From assembly GCF_002443255.2 (NCBI RefSeq), contig NW_019211454.1:1625936-1689935 (forward strand): 64,000 bases of DNA, given 5' to 3'. Source of the DNA: Varroa destructor (Eukaryota; Arthropoda; Arachnida; Mesostigmata; Varroidae). The notes under the pieces are model-generated. The model was given only the letters and a program-made list of their open reading frames with translations, ran no database searches and had not been told where the DNA came from. This document shows, piece by piece, positions 10,665 through 24,569 of the stretch. Each line of letters opens with the position of its first letter. The first letter of the stretch is position 1. Made by a program: the position numbers and the translations under genes.

Positions 10665-13600
10665 GCGTTCATTTTCTTACTTCATATGATCCTATGTACT
10701 TATGGTACACGAAATAATGAATAAAAACTATATACAGTAAGCGAATGACATGGTTAGCGTCCAGATACAGGGGTTATACTGGCTACTTAAAAGAGTAATA
10801 TAGAAAACTCGTTACTGATTTATTGCGGTACCTCTGTTGTGATATTCGGTGAAATATATATGCGTGCATAATATTGTGCAGATTTTCTTCAACTTCACTG
10901 TATACACCTGCGCTGCGGATGACTTAGCTTACATTCACTATACCCCATTCGAGCTAATATAACGTAGAACCCCCAAAGCTATGGTAATCCTACTGGTTGG
11001 CCTCGGCTGGCTGTCTCGGTCCCAGGTTGTCTGTTTTTACAGATGGCTACTACCGGTGCTCACACCGTCAAAATCCTTCGTATCGTTTTTTCCAGCTAAT
11101 CTGGGAAGCCGGAATATGCTCTTATTTTAGACGACGTGAGTAAGAGGCGTGACTATAAGGTTGTCGAAACTATAATATTTGGAGGGAAACTGCATATTCA
11201 TTCGGGTCTGTCCGTCCATACTGTCCAATTGGAGCCACCGTCGCCGTCCTTAACAGCAGCAACCATCACCAAAAAGACCCCAGCCGTCTCGGCTAGTAGC
11301 AGACATCCTCTGTCCCGATCCGACCGCCTTATTCACGCGCTCATAAATTGCCACGGTAGCAACGGACGGTTCCCGGACGCCGAAGATCGGTTCGGTTCAA
11401 ACAACAAGAAACTCCAGACGAAAGGAATCCTCACTCACGATGTTCAACCGACTACTCTCGGTTTCCATCCCTGTACTCTTGGTCCGCTTTGCTTCTGCTC
11501 ACAACAGCTATTCACTTATAAAGGTCTATGAAACCACCGACTATTATCCGCTCCCGACATGCCCCGCGCAAACCCTTCGGGCCGCCTCTTTAAACTAAAT
11601 GGTAACTCTGTTTTTTACCGATGTCGCCCGACTCCTACGTTCCTGGGCCCCCGGGCAGTAGTGGTACCAGCAATAGTAGCGGAGCTTGCCAAACGAACAC
11701 ATAGGCACGCACGCATGCACCTTGGCAGCCTAGGGGAAAAAACTTTCATGGGAATTTGTTTGAGGTGGTCAGCCACGACGGCAGCTGCGCCACTAACGAC
11801 ACTGTTAGCTCCTTGCCAGGAATGGTACGGGCGTATGTACTATTCTTCAAGTATGGGCGTACCGTGTGCGCCACGTAACTTAACGCTGTCGCTGCGGGTC
11901 GGTAAAATATAGGGTTTTATTTATAAATTCTAAACGCGAGCGAAGCGAGTATTCAAAGATGCGCATACGCAACTGTGAGAAGATGGCTAAGAAAGGCAGC
12001 GATAGAGGGAAAAGAACAACTGCTTCTGTCGTTTCGGTAAGCGCTCTCTACACAATATTTAGAGCACGTTTGTCTATACCGTTCAGAGGCAGCTGTCGGC
12101 TGAGAGCGGCTATTGCCCTAGCCATTCTCATCCAGCTGCAGACAGGCCTACATACCTGCGTGCATTTATCGAAGCCGACGCAGTCTTTAATGAATGAAAC
12201 CTCTCTTGTTTCATGTATAATATGATCAATTCAATTGAGGCGTTAGTCTGTGGTTAAACAAGCGGCCGTATTATATAAACCGCGTAGAAACATCGAATTC
12301 TCCCCGGTGTTTCTCCGTTAAAGCAACGATTCGAGTAAACAATCGTTACGGCGTCAAGGCATACAACTCGTTCTGCCGCATCATTAATGATTACCATTCG
12401 TATTATTGTTACTCTTGTTGCTATTACTAGGACCTGTAGTAATGTTTTTATTGTTCTCAACAAAATTGTTTAATGACGCAAAATTGGTTCTCTAGTGACT
12501 GTTCTGTGTCGATACCTCAGCTCTATGTTGTGGCCCATTATAGAATGAATGCTATGGCCTGCACGAGGCCTGCTAGACTACCGTCTCTATATTTGTAATT
12601 AAGCTGAAACCTGAAGTGGCTAACGCTTGAAGGGTTTCGTTTGTCTACTTCCGTCGGACCAAATTGAGCACTGTCATCAAGTCATCAGCCATACGCTTTG
12701 TGTGTAACGTTGCTACATAATATATACGGATATTCGCGCTTGATATACGTTACGTTATACGATATGGAGAAGGCCTGCCTTTTAGGTTCGTCAAGCGACA
12801 TATTACTCATAGCTATTGTAGGCCATCGCAAATCATTCATCGGAAAGTAGCCATCGAGTCGAGGTTTTTAACTATACCCCTTCTGTCGATCTATGTAGTG
12901 TATAAGAGTACACAATAGATATCAAAAATGCTGCTCAATGCCACACGTATTCGAAATAAAGTGATACCAGTAGATGTTCACTAAATTATGTCAGACAACG
13001 TTCGATCCCATATCTTCTAATAATAGCGACTGCGATAAACGGCCGCCACTGTTCTGTACTGTGGACTCTTTGATATGTTCGATAACGCCCGAATAGCATT
13101 ATCGGGCGAGCCAGCATGGAGCCTTTTTATTTCGACAAACAAAATTTCGGGTAAGTTAGATCCAGAAACATCAACAAAAATTCATTTTTAAAAATGAGCT
13201 GGCGCAAAATCAGATAAAAGGCTATACGAGGAAATGACTATTGATAATGTACTTTGTGACACCGGCTTCACTAAATTATACAATTTAGGCGCAACGGGTT
13301 CTGCCCAAGCGAACGATCTAGAATTTAATGAAATTAATCCTAGTCTCGTTATGCTTTTGGCAAACTGGGATGAATTGCCCATTTGAACGAGAGCAAAAAA
13401 GCAAAAAAAAGAGTACTCTTCTAACTCCTGTGCAGCTGAGAAAAGAGAGGTGAAATTATGGGAACATGTCGGGCGCAGCATAGCCTTTCTTTTACTTTTG
13501 CGCTCCTTTGTTCTACCTCTAGGAGGTACGAGCACTTCAGCATTTGTTGTCTTGTCAGTATCTCCCTGATTCCGTATTGTGAAGGAGCAGAGATGTTAAA

Positions 13601-14194
13601 TCGCCTGCTCTCTATGCGTACAGTCATCTGTCTGCCCGTATCTACCACGCGCGGCTCGCCCCAAACGCGGTCGAGAATCAATGCAATAATAAACACCAGT
13701 CACTAACGAGTCAGTAACGATAGGGGCCACGTATAATTTTCTCGTTCTATTTCTTTCGGTCTCTCTAGAACTGGGCAGATAGACTTATGGCAACTTGACT
13801 TTATAGAACTTTTAGTCAATTCCCATAAAAAGCTAAATCGATTTAATAAATTAGCTCGCCTCTGATTCAATTGTTACTATCATTCGTATGTTAGAACCAG
13901 AAGCTCAATGATGCTAGTAATTATTCCTATAATAGTGGTCATTACAGCACTGGACGTAGACGATCCCATTATACAACGTCCGTCACGGATTCATGCAAAT
14001 TTTACCCTCAGATAGCCCTGACGGAACTTGGCCCTGATAAATATAAGGTAACGTGATGTCACTGCTGCGTTCATTACTTCAGCATAATTGGGCATCTTCA
14101 TCCAGTCGCCGATGGCATGTCTCCTATGACAGGAACAGGATCAGTTAACATCTTTCCAGTCACTCATTACGTATTCGTATAGTCCTGCTCTGCA

Positions 14195-14210
14195 ATATAT
14201 ATATATATAT
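14195..14210. repeat. (AT)8 microsatellite
   Basis: Sixteen alternating A and T bases. Confidence 0.9.
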
Positions 14211-17200
14211 CATGTATCAATTAAGGGATCGATGTACCCGAATCGGAGCTAATCATGATCGCATCTGTTCTTTATGGGACGATTCGTTTCAGGTGACGTA
14301 GTGCTGTAACTTCCAAATAGTTGCCTATTTGCCTAAATGCCATATATGTTGAAACAGAATAGCGTTTACGAATTCTCACTCTCTTCTTATTTTTATATCA
14401 CTATTTGGCCAGAGACGGCCCTATATCAAAGTCAGCAGAGGATATCTGTCTATATTTACAACCTAATTACTCGGCTGGGTATATGTACAAGAGTGCATTT
14501 ACCTACATGCGTTTATATCATCACTATGCCATCACTAAATCGTTTTTCCAGCTACTAAACATACTGCAGTCTAGCGTTGCAGTGCGTTTAGTAGTTGAGT
14601 GTTAGATTGATTTGTCGATGGGCCGATTGATTGGCCTTTTTACGTTTGCGTATTTGTGTCAATGGGCGAATAAGCGTAGTCGCTTACCTTTAAAGTAGCA
14701 TAGCCATAGACAGAGACAGATGGCCAAGTAAGTGTAATGTAATTAGTTTTGCTTCGAAGTGTCTGAACGGACATAATTGGCCGATCTATAAAAAAAAGAA
14801 GCTAAACATTGTCGAAAAGGGATCCATCGTAGGCTGCAATTCCTGTTATCCCTCTGAGGCGGCTGCTGGCTTCGTTCTTCTCGCTTTCATGTATCTCTAC
14901 CTACTCCCGAATGTGCTCAGCAGTTAGGGTTAATCCTATTATTATAAGATAAGAATACTTAAAAACACCGAATAACGTTGTTTACCGGTAATATCAATAA
15001 CAGTAACTATAAGTAAATGAATATCAATAGATTTTAACTCAGCCGCTGTCGGCATGCTATTTCCGATCATTAACGAAGGAATGGAGGCCCCCCTGTGCAG
15101 AAAAAGAGATGCATTGGAGGTCTTCTTTTTACCAAATAATACAGTTATTGTGTATACATAATTTGTGTGCGTGTCTGTTCTAAATATATAAATTGTATGC
15201 ATATGGATATTAATGTAAACCTCGGCCACTCGCCACTCCGGCAAACAGTTCTGATGACGCTGACCAACGTAATCCCGATTTTCTTTGTTGCGACGAGGAC
15301 ATGGCTGCAAGGAATGTTTGCGATGGAGGACGACCATAAAATTAATTCTATCTTGCTACGAAAATGAACAGTATCGCTTTGCGCTGACGCTGCCGACGAC
15401 GTGCGAGATAGAACATTCGGCTTACGCTCCGGTCCCTTGTACGTGCCTATAGATATATAACAACAATGCTAACAACTTCAACGATGACAACAGCAACAAC
15501 AACGTGGGGTGTTCATCTGCTAAGATACACCTCCCGAACCGACGTGTGCGGCCATGTCGGAGTGGCCTTTCGACGTGGCGGCTGAATACGACCATTATTG
15601 GATTATACTTCTAGTTAAGCCAGCTAAAACAGCACAAGTGCTTGATAACGGCCTGCCTTTCGATTCACGAAACAATAAGGCCAAGTCTGTGAAAATCAAT
15701 AGCCTCTCAAATCTGCTGGTAATGTCGTTCTCTGCTTTATTTATTCCCTGATATCACACATCATCTCGCAAATCGAGTGAAATGTAAAATAAAGATATAA
15801 ACGAAAAGCGTTTAGGCCCGTATGTGAGTAGGACAGTACTTATCCTTCTTTCCGTTTGCCGCCATCAATCCGCTACAAATGCAAATGGAAGCTAGAAAAG
15901 CACCACGTTAGTATCACAGCCAGCTAACGTTAAATAGATGGCACGGCGAGCAGCAACTTTGTCTGCTCATGATGTTCGTAGACATATATGGTTATTGGCT
16001 TTTCAAATAATTGATTTATGCAGAACGATCTTTCGACTAATATTTCATGGAAACTAGACGACAATATTTTTACTTTGGGTATCTCATACATGGGTACTAA
16101 GTGAACTCCTATAGAGAACTTCTTCAAGTGAGTTCGCTAATCTTCTACCGATCGCGGTTTCGCTATCATCTATATCAACAGTTTCGACTCATATATAAGC
16201 ATTCAGACCGCCGTCGGATTCATTGCGCAATTTCTTAATCGCAAATCGGACCCTTTGTTTATGCTCAACTAATGGTCCCAGCACAGGTAACGAACACAAT
16301 ATCCAGTCGTTGTGGGAAGGTCATATTGGCTGAACAGCAAGTGCAGACTTACTCACGCTGAAGAACAAAGTCTGTGAGGACACCCAAGTGAACTATGTGA
16401 TCCGTGCTCAAAGGAGGATGCTTTTTGTCCAGCAATTTAACCAAGTGATAGAATTGGGACTTTCATTTGTAATAACATCAGATTTTCTATTTAATCCAAG
16501 TCAGTAAACAAATCAATAATTTAAACCCCTGGTATGATCATCAATTGGGGACATGTCCAACAGTCACAGTCGACTATCTCAAAACTTTAGATCTGCTGCC
16601 TATTCATCCTTATCCGAACCAAATCCTTATCCCACTTACTTATTACTCTTATGAAATACTTGCTATCCACTCTTTTTAGCTATCCTCTTGTTCTTGAATC
16701 CTGTATAGGACAAGTGTACCTACTTAAAGCGGTGAGCCATATATCGCCACGACGGCCACCATTTGCATTCGCTCTGACAACCAATTTTAGGCTGTTTGGG
16801 AACTTATCATTCACTCGTGTGAATATGAGTCCATGTTTACCAATAATGCCGATGTAGTATGCGCTTGGTTTACATGATAAAACAGATTCGACACCCGTCA
16901 ACGTCCATTACTTCGTCATGTGTCTATGAGGCCTCTGTACGACGATGTCAAAATGTAGGTGCAAACATGAAGCGTACGACCTAGCCCCTTGCCTACGCGC
17001 CCCAGTGAAGGTCAACAGTGGTAACAATAGTGGCCGCGACCGTCCTTAGATAAAATGTAATCGCTCGATCCTTTAGAAACTTAACTCCTGCTTTAGAACG
17101 CAGTCGAGTGAGCTTGTATTTTACATATGTATATTCAGGCGTTCAGCGTACGCCGACTCACCATGCGGACGGGAATGTGAATCATATCGTTTAAACATTT

Positions 17201-20200
17201 TCATTTAAGATGAAACTGCCACCGCATACAGATCAAGTGGCAGTCGGTAGGTAGGTTCAAAGAAATTCCAGGCTAAAGGGATGAAAACAGCCACAGTGAA
17301 GGTAAAGGAAGGAGGATGAATGATCCAGAGCTAACCAGCGGCAAAGCTCATAGTAAGGGACGGCCGGACTATTCTGGTGATTTGGCTAGCTGAGCAGCGC
17401 TCTGGCGGGAAGGTCGACTTTGGATGAAGACAACATTAACTTTGCATAAGTCAGAGCTATACTAACCCTCTTAACTAGAGGGTGATGAATGCTTGATGAG
17501 GCATTGTTGCCATGAGCAACTGACCGTTAGCAACTGGTGGCAATGATGAGAATATTACTAATATTAATGATACCGTGGGTTGCTTTGAAGACTCCTAGAG
17601 TCTTTAAAACGACTACGGGAAGAGGACCAGGTTTTTATACTGCGTTCAGCGCAGCCTGGCGGGAAGCTATTTGACGATAGTAAACATTGCAAAAGATGGT
17701 TTTCTCTTAGCAGTAACGCTATTGGTCAGAAAAATCCTGCAGAAATCTCGACTCGATTCCGCAATTTTTCCTCTCTTTCTTCCTCGCTTTATCTCTCACT
17801 AGGAAATTTCTTGAGAGACAACGCTTTCGATTTTGTTTCCGTATTATATTGAATTGTCGGAACGCTTAGTCCCATTCGCCTGAAAAAATAGAAACGTAAA
17901 CTCCGAAAACGTACTATGATACGAATAAGTTGGTTAACGAATTTATAAACCTTTGGACATCAAATTCAATTTCATGGTACTTATGTGGCGTACACTTTCC
18001 GCAACCCATAGATCGGTCATATAAGCTTGGGTTTGATATGACGGTTTAGGTGAACTGCATTTTAGCTCTAACTAGCGTGACTATTATTCCTATAGCCCAA
18101 ATCAACGTCAGAGGACAACAGCAGGTTTGAGATGTTACAGACTGAAACTGCCTTTTCATACGAATACGCAGCTCACATCGAACGAAACGAACGGAGTCTC
18201 CCGATGAAATGTCTTGCTACGGCAAGAAGATAGTCATCGATTGAAGGAATGCCGCACCTGCCCCCACGCTAATGACAGCGATTTAAAGCGCACACATGAA
18301 CCGAGCGTTGCTATGTAAGTGGGATAAAATTCTGTTGGGAAGTGTCCTAAATTTAACCACATGCCAAATCCATCTACTCGTCCACCTAAGGCCCCATATA
18401 CACAAACAGCAGGAACGAGAAACAGACAGACCTTTTCATGCAACTAGCCAGCCGTTGTTGATGTCCGAATTCCCCTCAGCATCGCGTCAAATATCTCAGC
18501 TTCGCAGCGCGCGAGCAAATGGCATTCCCTGGCTGACATGACACACATCATCTACCTTCTAAAAGGAAATGGCGATAGGCCAGCCTGCAGCCGGTCTCTG
18601 TGTCGCCTCGCAAAAGATCCTAAAAACGTGTGTCAAACGTAAGCGGTGAGACCTTTGTAATGTCGTCCTTCTTGATGATATATTTGAATTGATTTATTCC
18701 GCTGTTTGCTTCTTTATAGTTTTGCTCGTACCACTACCACGAATACTACCTCTACATTTACACTTCTGCCCTGTCGTGTCCTCTTTTGATTTCCATCCTC
18801 TTGCGATTACACATTGAATACGTGGACTTTTCTCAGCACGAGGTTCTGTACACTTCGACTGAGCCATCGCACTTTTTGACTATGCACCAGCGGGGCTACG
18901 CCGAATAACTGCGACTACAACTACCATTTTCACCTCAGCCTCCTGCAGCTTCGAGGACAAACCGACTTATCCGTGTGTCATCGAAGTCCTTGATCCTTCT
19001 TGGGCGCTGCCGCTTTCTCTACGATGTACGTTCGTATAAAATAATCCAGTGCCACTATCCCTGTACAATCGTCAGAAGCAAGATAATAGAAAAACGAGCA
19101 CGAAGGGCAGACGACCAACAAAGCAACGTGGATGACATATCAGAGTCGGAGTGATGAGCGAACAGACACGGTACCAGGTCTGCGAAAATCGTTGTGAGAT
19201 TTGACGTTGTTACAGAGGCGTCAAAGTAGCGACAATTGGGGGCAACCAGTCAAGGCCAAGAAGCAAACGGGTCGGCGGAAAATTGCAGCGAGTCGATCGC
19301 TTGCTTGTTCGTGTGTGGCGAAGTGCATTGGACGGTTGAAAGGTGAGGGGTTCTGCAAGGGAGAGAAGTTCAGGGGGTTCGTTACAGCAAATACGTTTGC
19401 GCTCGTTCCAGCCATATTGGTTCCTTCCCTTTTTTTCTGGCAAACCCTCTATATTTTTGCAGCTGGGGATCAACGATGCTGAAATATAAAGAAAAACTAC
19501 AGAATAACACTAAAAGCTCTGCCACCGACTGCCAGAGTATTCGTTTCACCGCCTGTTTTCCTTCGCCCTTGTCATCTGCCCTGAAAACGTAACAACGTGA
19601 CAAGCATTATGCCCCATTGTTGTATAGTAGGTATTATGTTTATTGGCACTATGGGCCGAGCGGGATATCTGTTCTCGAATAACCATGTTGGGGGTTCGTT
19701 TAGCAGGGGGAAAATCCCGATTCTCGCCGCCACGTAAATGTACCCTCAAATAGAAATGTTAAGCACATATTGCAACGCACATTATTATTGTGGCCAGCAA
19801 TGTAATAGCAGCGCGACATGAAACTAGATGAATCCAGAACCGGGATGAGGCTGCTTGCTGTGCACGTGCGGTGTCGTGAAACCTTCCGATCGGACACAAG
19901 ACACCGAAATAATGAATGAACTATTTTTTCTAACCTTACAAGCAATAGCGTTACTGTTAAACCACACCAATCGGAACTACTCTCCTTTGCCCTTTCTGCC
20001 TGCCTGTCTGTCTGTGTTTCGTTCGTCCTCTCTCGACTTGAGAAGCTTTATCTTACAGAACGAGCAACCTTTTTCCGCGTAACTTCTGCGCGTTCGGGCT
20101 AATCGGCTGCCTCAGGCGCAAACCCTTCCCGCCAAAATTAATCGTCTGCTAACTAAACAAATTGTCTCCTGTTGTTATTATTATAGAACCTGCCTTTTGT

Positions 20201-20764
20201 AACAACAAAACGACAAAGAAAATATTAGTTTGGCATAACTTTTGTTGCAGCAATCTTAAGATGACGATTCGGTTATTCACAAAAACACGACATTCATCTT
20301 TATCTCCGTGATCGTGTAATGGCGTTGGGCTTGCCAGCTGGACATGCGGACAGATGAAATGACGTAGGTTTAAGGTTGGCCGTAAACACACTTCCTTTTG
20401 TGCTAAGAGCTAGTTGTCTCAATAAATGTTGAACGGTGATTTTTAGTCATTGATCTTCTAATTCACTAAGCATGCAAGATAGTTACATAATATCTCATCC
20501 TGGTTAAGGTGAACGTATAAACATTCGTGATTATAATTGAGCCACAGCGTAAATAATTAGGTACAAAGTAGCCTTAGACAGATTGTGCATCATAGGTCAC
20601 AGATGGGACAAGTAATGTCGGCTCAGTAATCCAAACAAACATCCGTTGATTACTTCGATCTCTAAAATCAACAATGATTTCATTCAGTTCCGTGGCTTGT
20701 TACCCTTTGTTGCACCGTAGAAAGAACACAGCTCTCGATGCCATCTTACCCCTGTCGTTACATA

Positions 20765-20782
20765 TCACTTGCCATCAAGTGA
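20765..20782. repeat. Short inverted repeat, 7-bp arms, 4-nt spacer
   Basis: TCACTTG and CAAGTGA flank the spacer CCAT. On its own an arm of this length is expected by chance a few times in the window. It is listed because the spacer length matches the longer repeats. Confidence 0.75.
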
Positions 20783-23780
20783 CAAGAGACATGTAGCCAA
20801 CAACGATGCCATCGATGTGGCGGCCGTCTTTACATCCATTTCTAAGTGCAAATTTCAAGCGAAGCGAAACCAGAATAATTTCTGGGACGGCCGACTTTAC
20901 TGTTAAACCACCAGGCCTATGGATGCCGGGTCGGGTACATGACTTTCGTTAACGAAGTAAGTCAAACTGCTTTTTACTTGTCCAGGAGGTGAACAGTGAA
21001 ACGGAGCTACGATTTCGATATTGTTACAACGCTGTCGATCCATCGAACACTGGATATGCAATGGATATACGAACCACGCTTGCCGTGAATCTCAACTCTT
21101 ACTTTTTTTTGTCACTGACAGTTTCGCAATAGAAATAGTGTTTATGACGTTTAGATGGACATGTTGCACATGTCTTTGTGCGCCAGCCTCCATACATAGC
21201 AATCTGGTTTGCCCTCAATGCTTTCAACAAGTGTGGCGCACTCTGAGTAGTTCTGACGTATAATTTAAAATCGAACACGTGTAGTAAAAGTATAGAGGTG
21301 CAGCCGAAAGAAAAACGTCTAAAGAAGAACATCTCTGATTGGCGGAGGTACGACATCATCATAAGGATCGTGCCCACCACCACAGCCTGCATCGATGGCA
21401 CATGAAGAGCGCTCAGCGTTTCAACGGGGCTAATTTTCGATTCATACTTTGTTCGTATGCATATGGTACGTATCGAACCAAACTGCTGGACCATTTATCC
21501 ACTTTGTTTTGCAATGTTCACGTGAACGCTTAGCTGATTATTACGTAGATTGTTGAAGGAATATGTAGAAGCGAGGGAGAAGGAAATAAGCCTATACAAG
21601 GACGTAACATCATGACCATTCTAAGATTCGTGTGTCCCTAAATTTAATAGGCAGACATGTCCGAGGCATGTATTATTGCCGATAGGGACTACCGTTGCTT
21701 GTACTCCGGAACCATATTATTTAGTAACTGTGAAACATAGTTTTTTTTTCCTAGCTAACATGTGTCATATGCGGTCCGTTGCTACATCGGCGCTACATTA
21801 TTAACACATACTCTATGGTTTATTTAGAGATATGGATACCGTAAGTAACCCTCGCTATCGCATTTACAGACATCGCATTGTACCTAGGCTTCATATTAGC
21901 ACGTTTAAATACAAAATCTACCAATAGTGAGGCTGACGAGGCAGGCGGCGGTGGACAACAAACAGAAACTAATTAGAATATAAAAGATAATTAAGTGTAT
22001 CTTTTTTGAGTTGATCTATTCGAGAAATTCGGGTGAAAAGTGCCAGACATTAATTAAGCTAATTATTATATTAAAAGCCCATATCCTTCAAAATGATATC
22101 AAGTAAAGTTTGAGTTTATGGATCTAAGAGCTATCTAGAGAATTGAGCTAATGGCAAAAAAGTTGAAGCCGATCTGTTGAGACCACATGCTGCACGCAGA
22201 GCATCATTCTGGGATATCTATAACTGTCCAACGGAAAAATTATACCTTGCACCCGTACTACCATTTTTTTTTGTCACGACGTAGTGCAATCGTATTGTAT
22301 TAATAAGCTAACTCCTGCTGTAAGGTTTCGCCATACGTGTAGTCAGTGCATAACAGTTATTTCCTGAGAAATCGTTAATTTTTTTTCATTCTACACACGA
22401 GCTTTAAATCAATAACCTTGCCAGGTACGTTATCAACCGAACAACGGCGCGCACAGCTGTTAAATTTATCCGAGACGCATCGTCATGTTTTTATATAAAA
22501 AGAAGATTTTTCGTCCTTCTTTTTCAGTCGTTCTTCATACGATCGTAAAGAAAGGCAGGCCGTCTTTGACGTAGAATATACCGCCGGCAGAAAACGGACC
22601 ACGCCGCTGTTCGCGTAGAAACAGGCCAAAACATAGTCACATATTTTGACATAAAAGAGTACAGAGAAGCAATATAAGCTTCGAGGATGTAATTAATTAG
22701 ACTATGCGGCCGGGCTAGACAACGGCCACTCAGTTACTATTACGCTTGTCATTTGTTCCATCCCTATCGCCAATATCATTACCGCCAGACTATTGTTGGT
22801 ATCGCTGGCTGTTCTACATACCTACGTGTCCACCTGCCGGTGGCAGCTTTCGGGCGACAGTTTGCCACTTGCAGTGACCATTTGTCGCAGCAGACACAGT
22901 AACTAGCTAGCTAGGTGTCTAGGTAAATAGATAGGTAGATGGATAGCCAGGCAAAGAGGGGGACAGGTAAGAAGGAAAAGTCAATGTATTTTATTTCTGT
23001 CTCTTCGGAAATGCGTCAGAGTCCTATCAATGGAACATGCGAGTTCTGTTGAATTGATTACAATGCTCGAATGAAGTTATTCATGTCGTATGCGCACCTC
23101 AGCCGTTGATGTAAAAGGCTACCTTCAGGGGGAGAGTTAATATTGACAGTTAGTGAGAATCGCTGGGAGTCTATAGATCTTTCCACTGGCTAAAATATGA
23201 AGATTTATAGAATTGTGTTAGGAGAGTGGGTGTTCACTGATCTCGTTTGATTCGACATTGCAGTTCCGGTTCAGTTATTCCTGACCACTGTACCCCGTAT
23301 TACATTATAACCATTATTACCAAGGTCTGTTATTGCATTATATCAGGGTTATGTGTTGTGATTTTATATTATTATTATTATATGTTGGGGTGAACTTGCT
23401 AAGCTTTGTCTCAGACAGGTGTCTCACAGCCGCTCACTCCGAGCTTACAGAACCGTCGACGTATTTAGATTTATATAACAAAACTAGGTCGCGCTTTCCC
23501 GGCGGGATGTTCGCAGCTCGTGGTTAGTACGCTCTCGTTCTCTTGAAGCATGGGCACGTTGTCAGAACAGTAGACGCAGTGATAGCAGTCGTTCGCATTG
23601 GCCAACAGAGTGGATGCTCACCCACTTTTAGAGGCGAGTTTAAAGATTCTTTGCCGCTGGAGTCGAAGGCTTTTCCTGTAAACTAACATGTGCCACATCC
23701 ACAGCTAAAAACACGTACTATAGCTCATATCTTTCTCTTCACAAAATGTATGCATGTTAACAGCCGGCGCATGGTTTCGT

Positions 23781-24566
23781 TTATATCCGCATGGCCCGAT
23801 GACAAACTGGAAACGTCAGGGCCTCGGCTAATCGCGGCAGGACTGGTCGTGACTCTTTGAGAGTAGTCACGACGTATTGTTGTGCCTTTTCTGAGGTGAC
23901 CCCATGTTTCTTCCATTGTTCTGTCGATAACCGTATTACCACTAAATATCGACAACCGGCTACATACTCGATGCGTTCAGGTTTGTATTTTTGATGGCAG
24001 ACATATTGGCAAACAAGTCTGTAGTGTGGTCTTTGAGCTACCCGATTCGCTTTGCCTTGATAACTTTTAGTTACGGGAGTGGCGTGTTGATATGCCGTAT
24101 TTCTGAACAGCAACCAGCATTCCCTCTTGGGTGGGTGCACCTCCGCGCGCCGGTATCGCGCTTCTTTGATGTGCAGTCTTGGACACCTCGAACTTACCCT
24201 GCGTAAAAAATGACTCCAACCGCCATAATGAGCTTATTGAAAAAGCCGATTTCGCGTTTCTTCGAACGTCAGGCATAAACCGCTGTATTTCAGCTTGACT
24301 TCCGGCTCATCTTGCTGTACGACCTTAACATACGTAACCCGCTCAAACTTCTCCCTGTTCTCTTCGAAGCAAAAGAACCGTTTAGACAACTTCTATCCCT
24401 TTGAAGGAAAACGGTTGTAGAGCTCTTCAAGGCTGTCCAATAGCCTTGTCTCACACACGCAAGATGTCCCTGGGAAGTACGGTGGAGCTTTTGTACTACC
24501 TGATAGGCCGATCACCCGCAACCTTCCTTCCAGTTCTCAAATTTCTCTACTTACATCTTTAGGGTC
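23781..24566 (-). pseudogene. Decayed 262-codon reading frame, family not recognised
   Basis: A single minus-strand frame runs from after the TAG at 24,569 to its end at 23,781 with only three internal stops: TGA at 24,539, TAG at 24,395 and TAA at 24,236. About a dozen would be expected in non-coding DNA of this composition. The first 110 codons look strongly protein-like: an E-L-E-G-R-L-R-V-I-G-L segment, an L-L-D-S-L-E-E-L-Y-N-R-F helix, then E-K-F-E-R-V-T-Y-V-K-V-V and a charged L-T-F-E-E-T-R-N-R-L end. The early segment faintly recalls the LE-R-NLRI word of LINE ORF1 proteins, but I cannot assign a family. After the TAA, the longest stop-free part (ATG at 24,140, 119 codons) is basic with several Cys and Tyr residues and has no known motif. 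A GTAAGT donor-like site lies at about 24,197-24,192 on the same strand, so an exon of a dead gene is also possible. Confidence 0.45.
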
Positions 24567-24569
24567 CTA

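Larger units (their letters stand above)
10664..23780. other. Long unassigned region
   Basis: I find no supported gene. The longest frames (131 codons at 11,136-11,531 plus, 117 at 11,559-11,912 plus, 115 at 13,188-13,535 minus, 131 at 14,942-15,337 minus and 131 at 21,099-21,494 minus) show no domain and are as expected by chance. 11,000-11,930 and 18,700-19,480 are GC-balanced. 21,700-22,500 is AT-rich. A plus-strand acceptor (CTATATTTTTGCAG ending near 19,462) is followed by a frame of about 42 codons that I cannot assign. Confidence 0.3.

Noticed and set aside
15911..15940. TATCACAGCCAGCT, identical to the first 14 bases of the miR-2 family
   Set aside because: The rest of the mature sequence does not match, and the upstream 70 bases contain no complementary arm. 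The only pairing is ACGTTAG with CTAACGT around the word itself, which is not a precursor shape.
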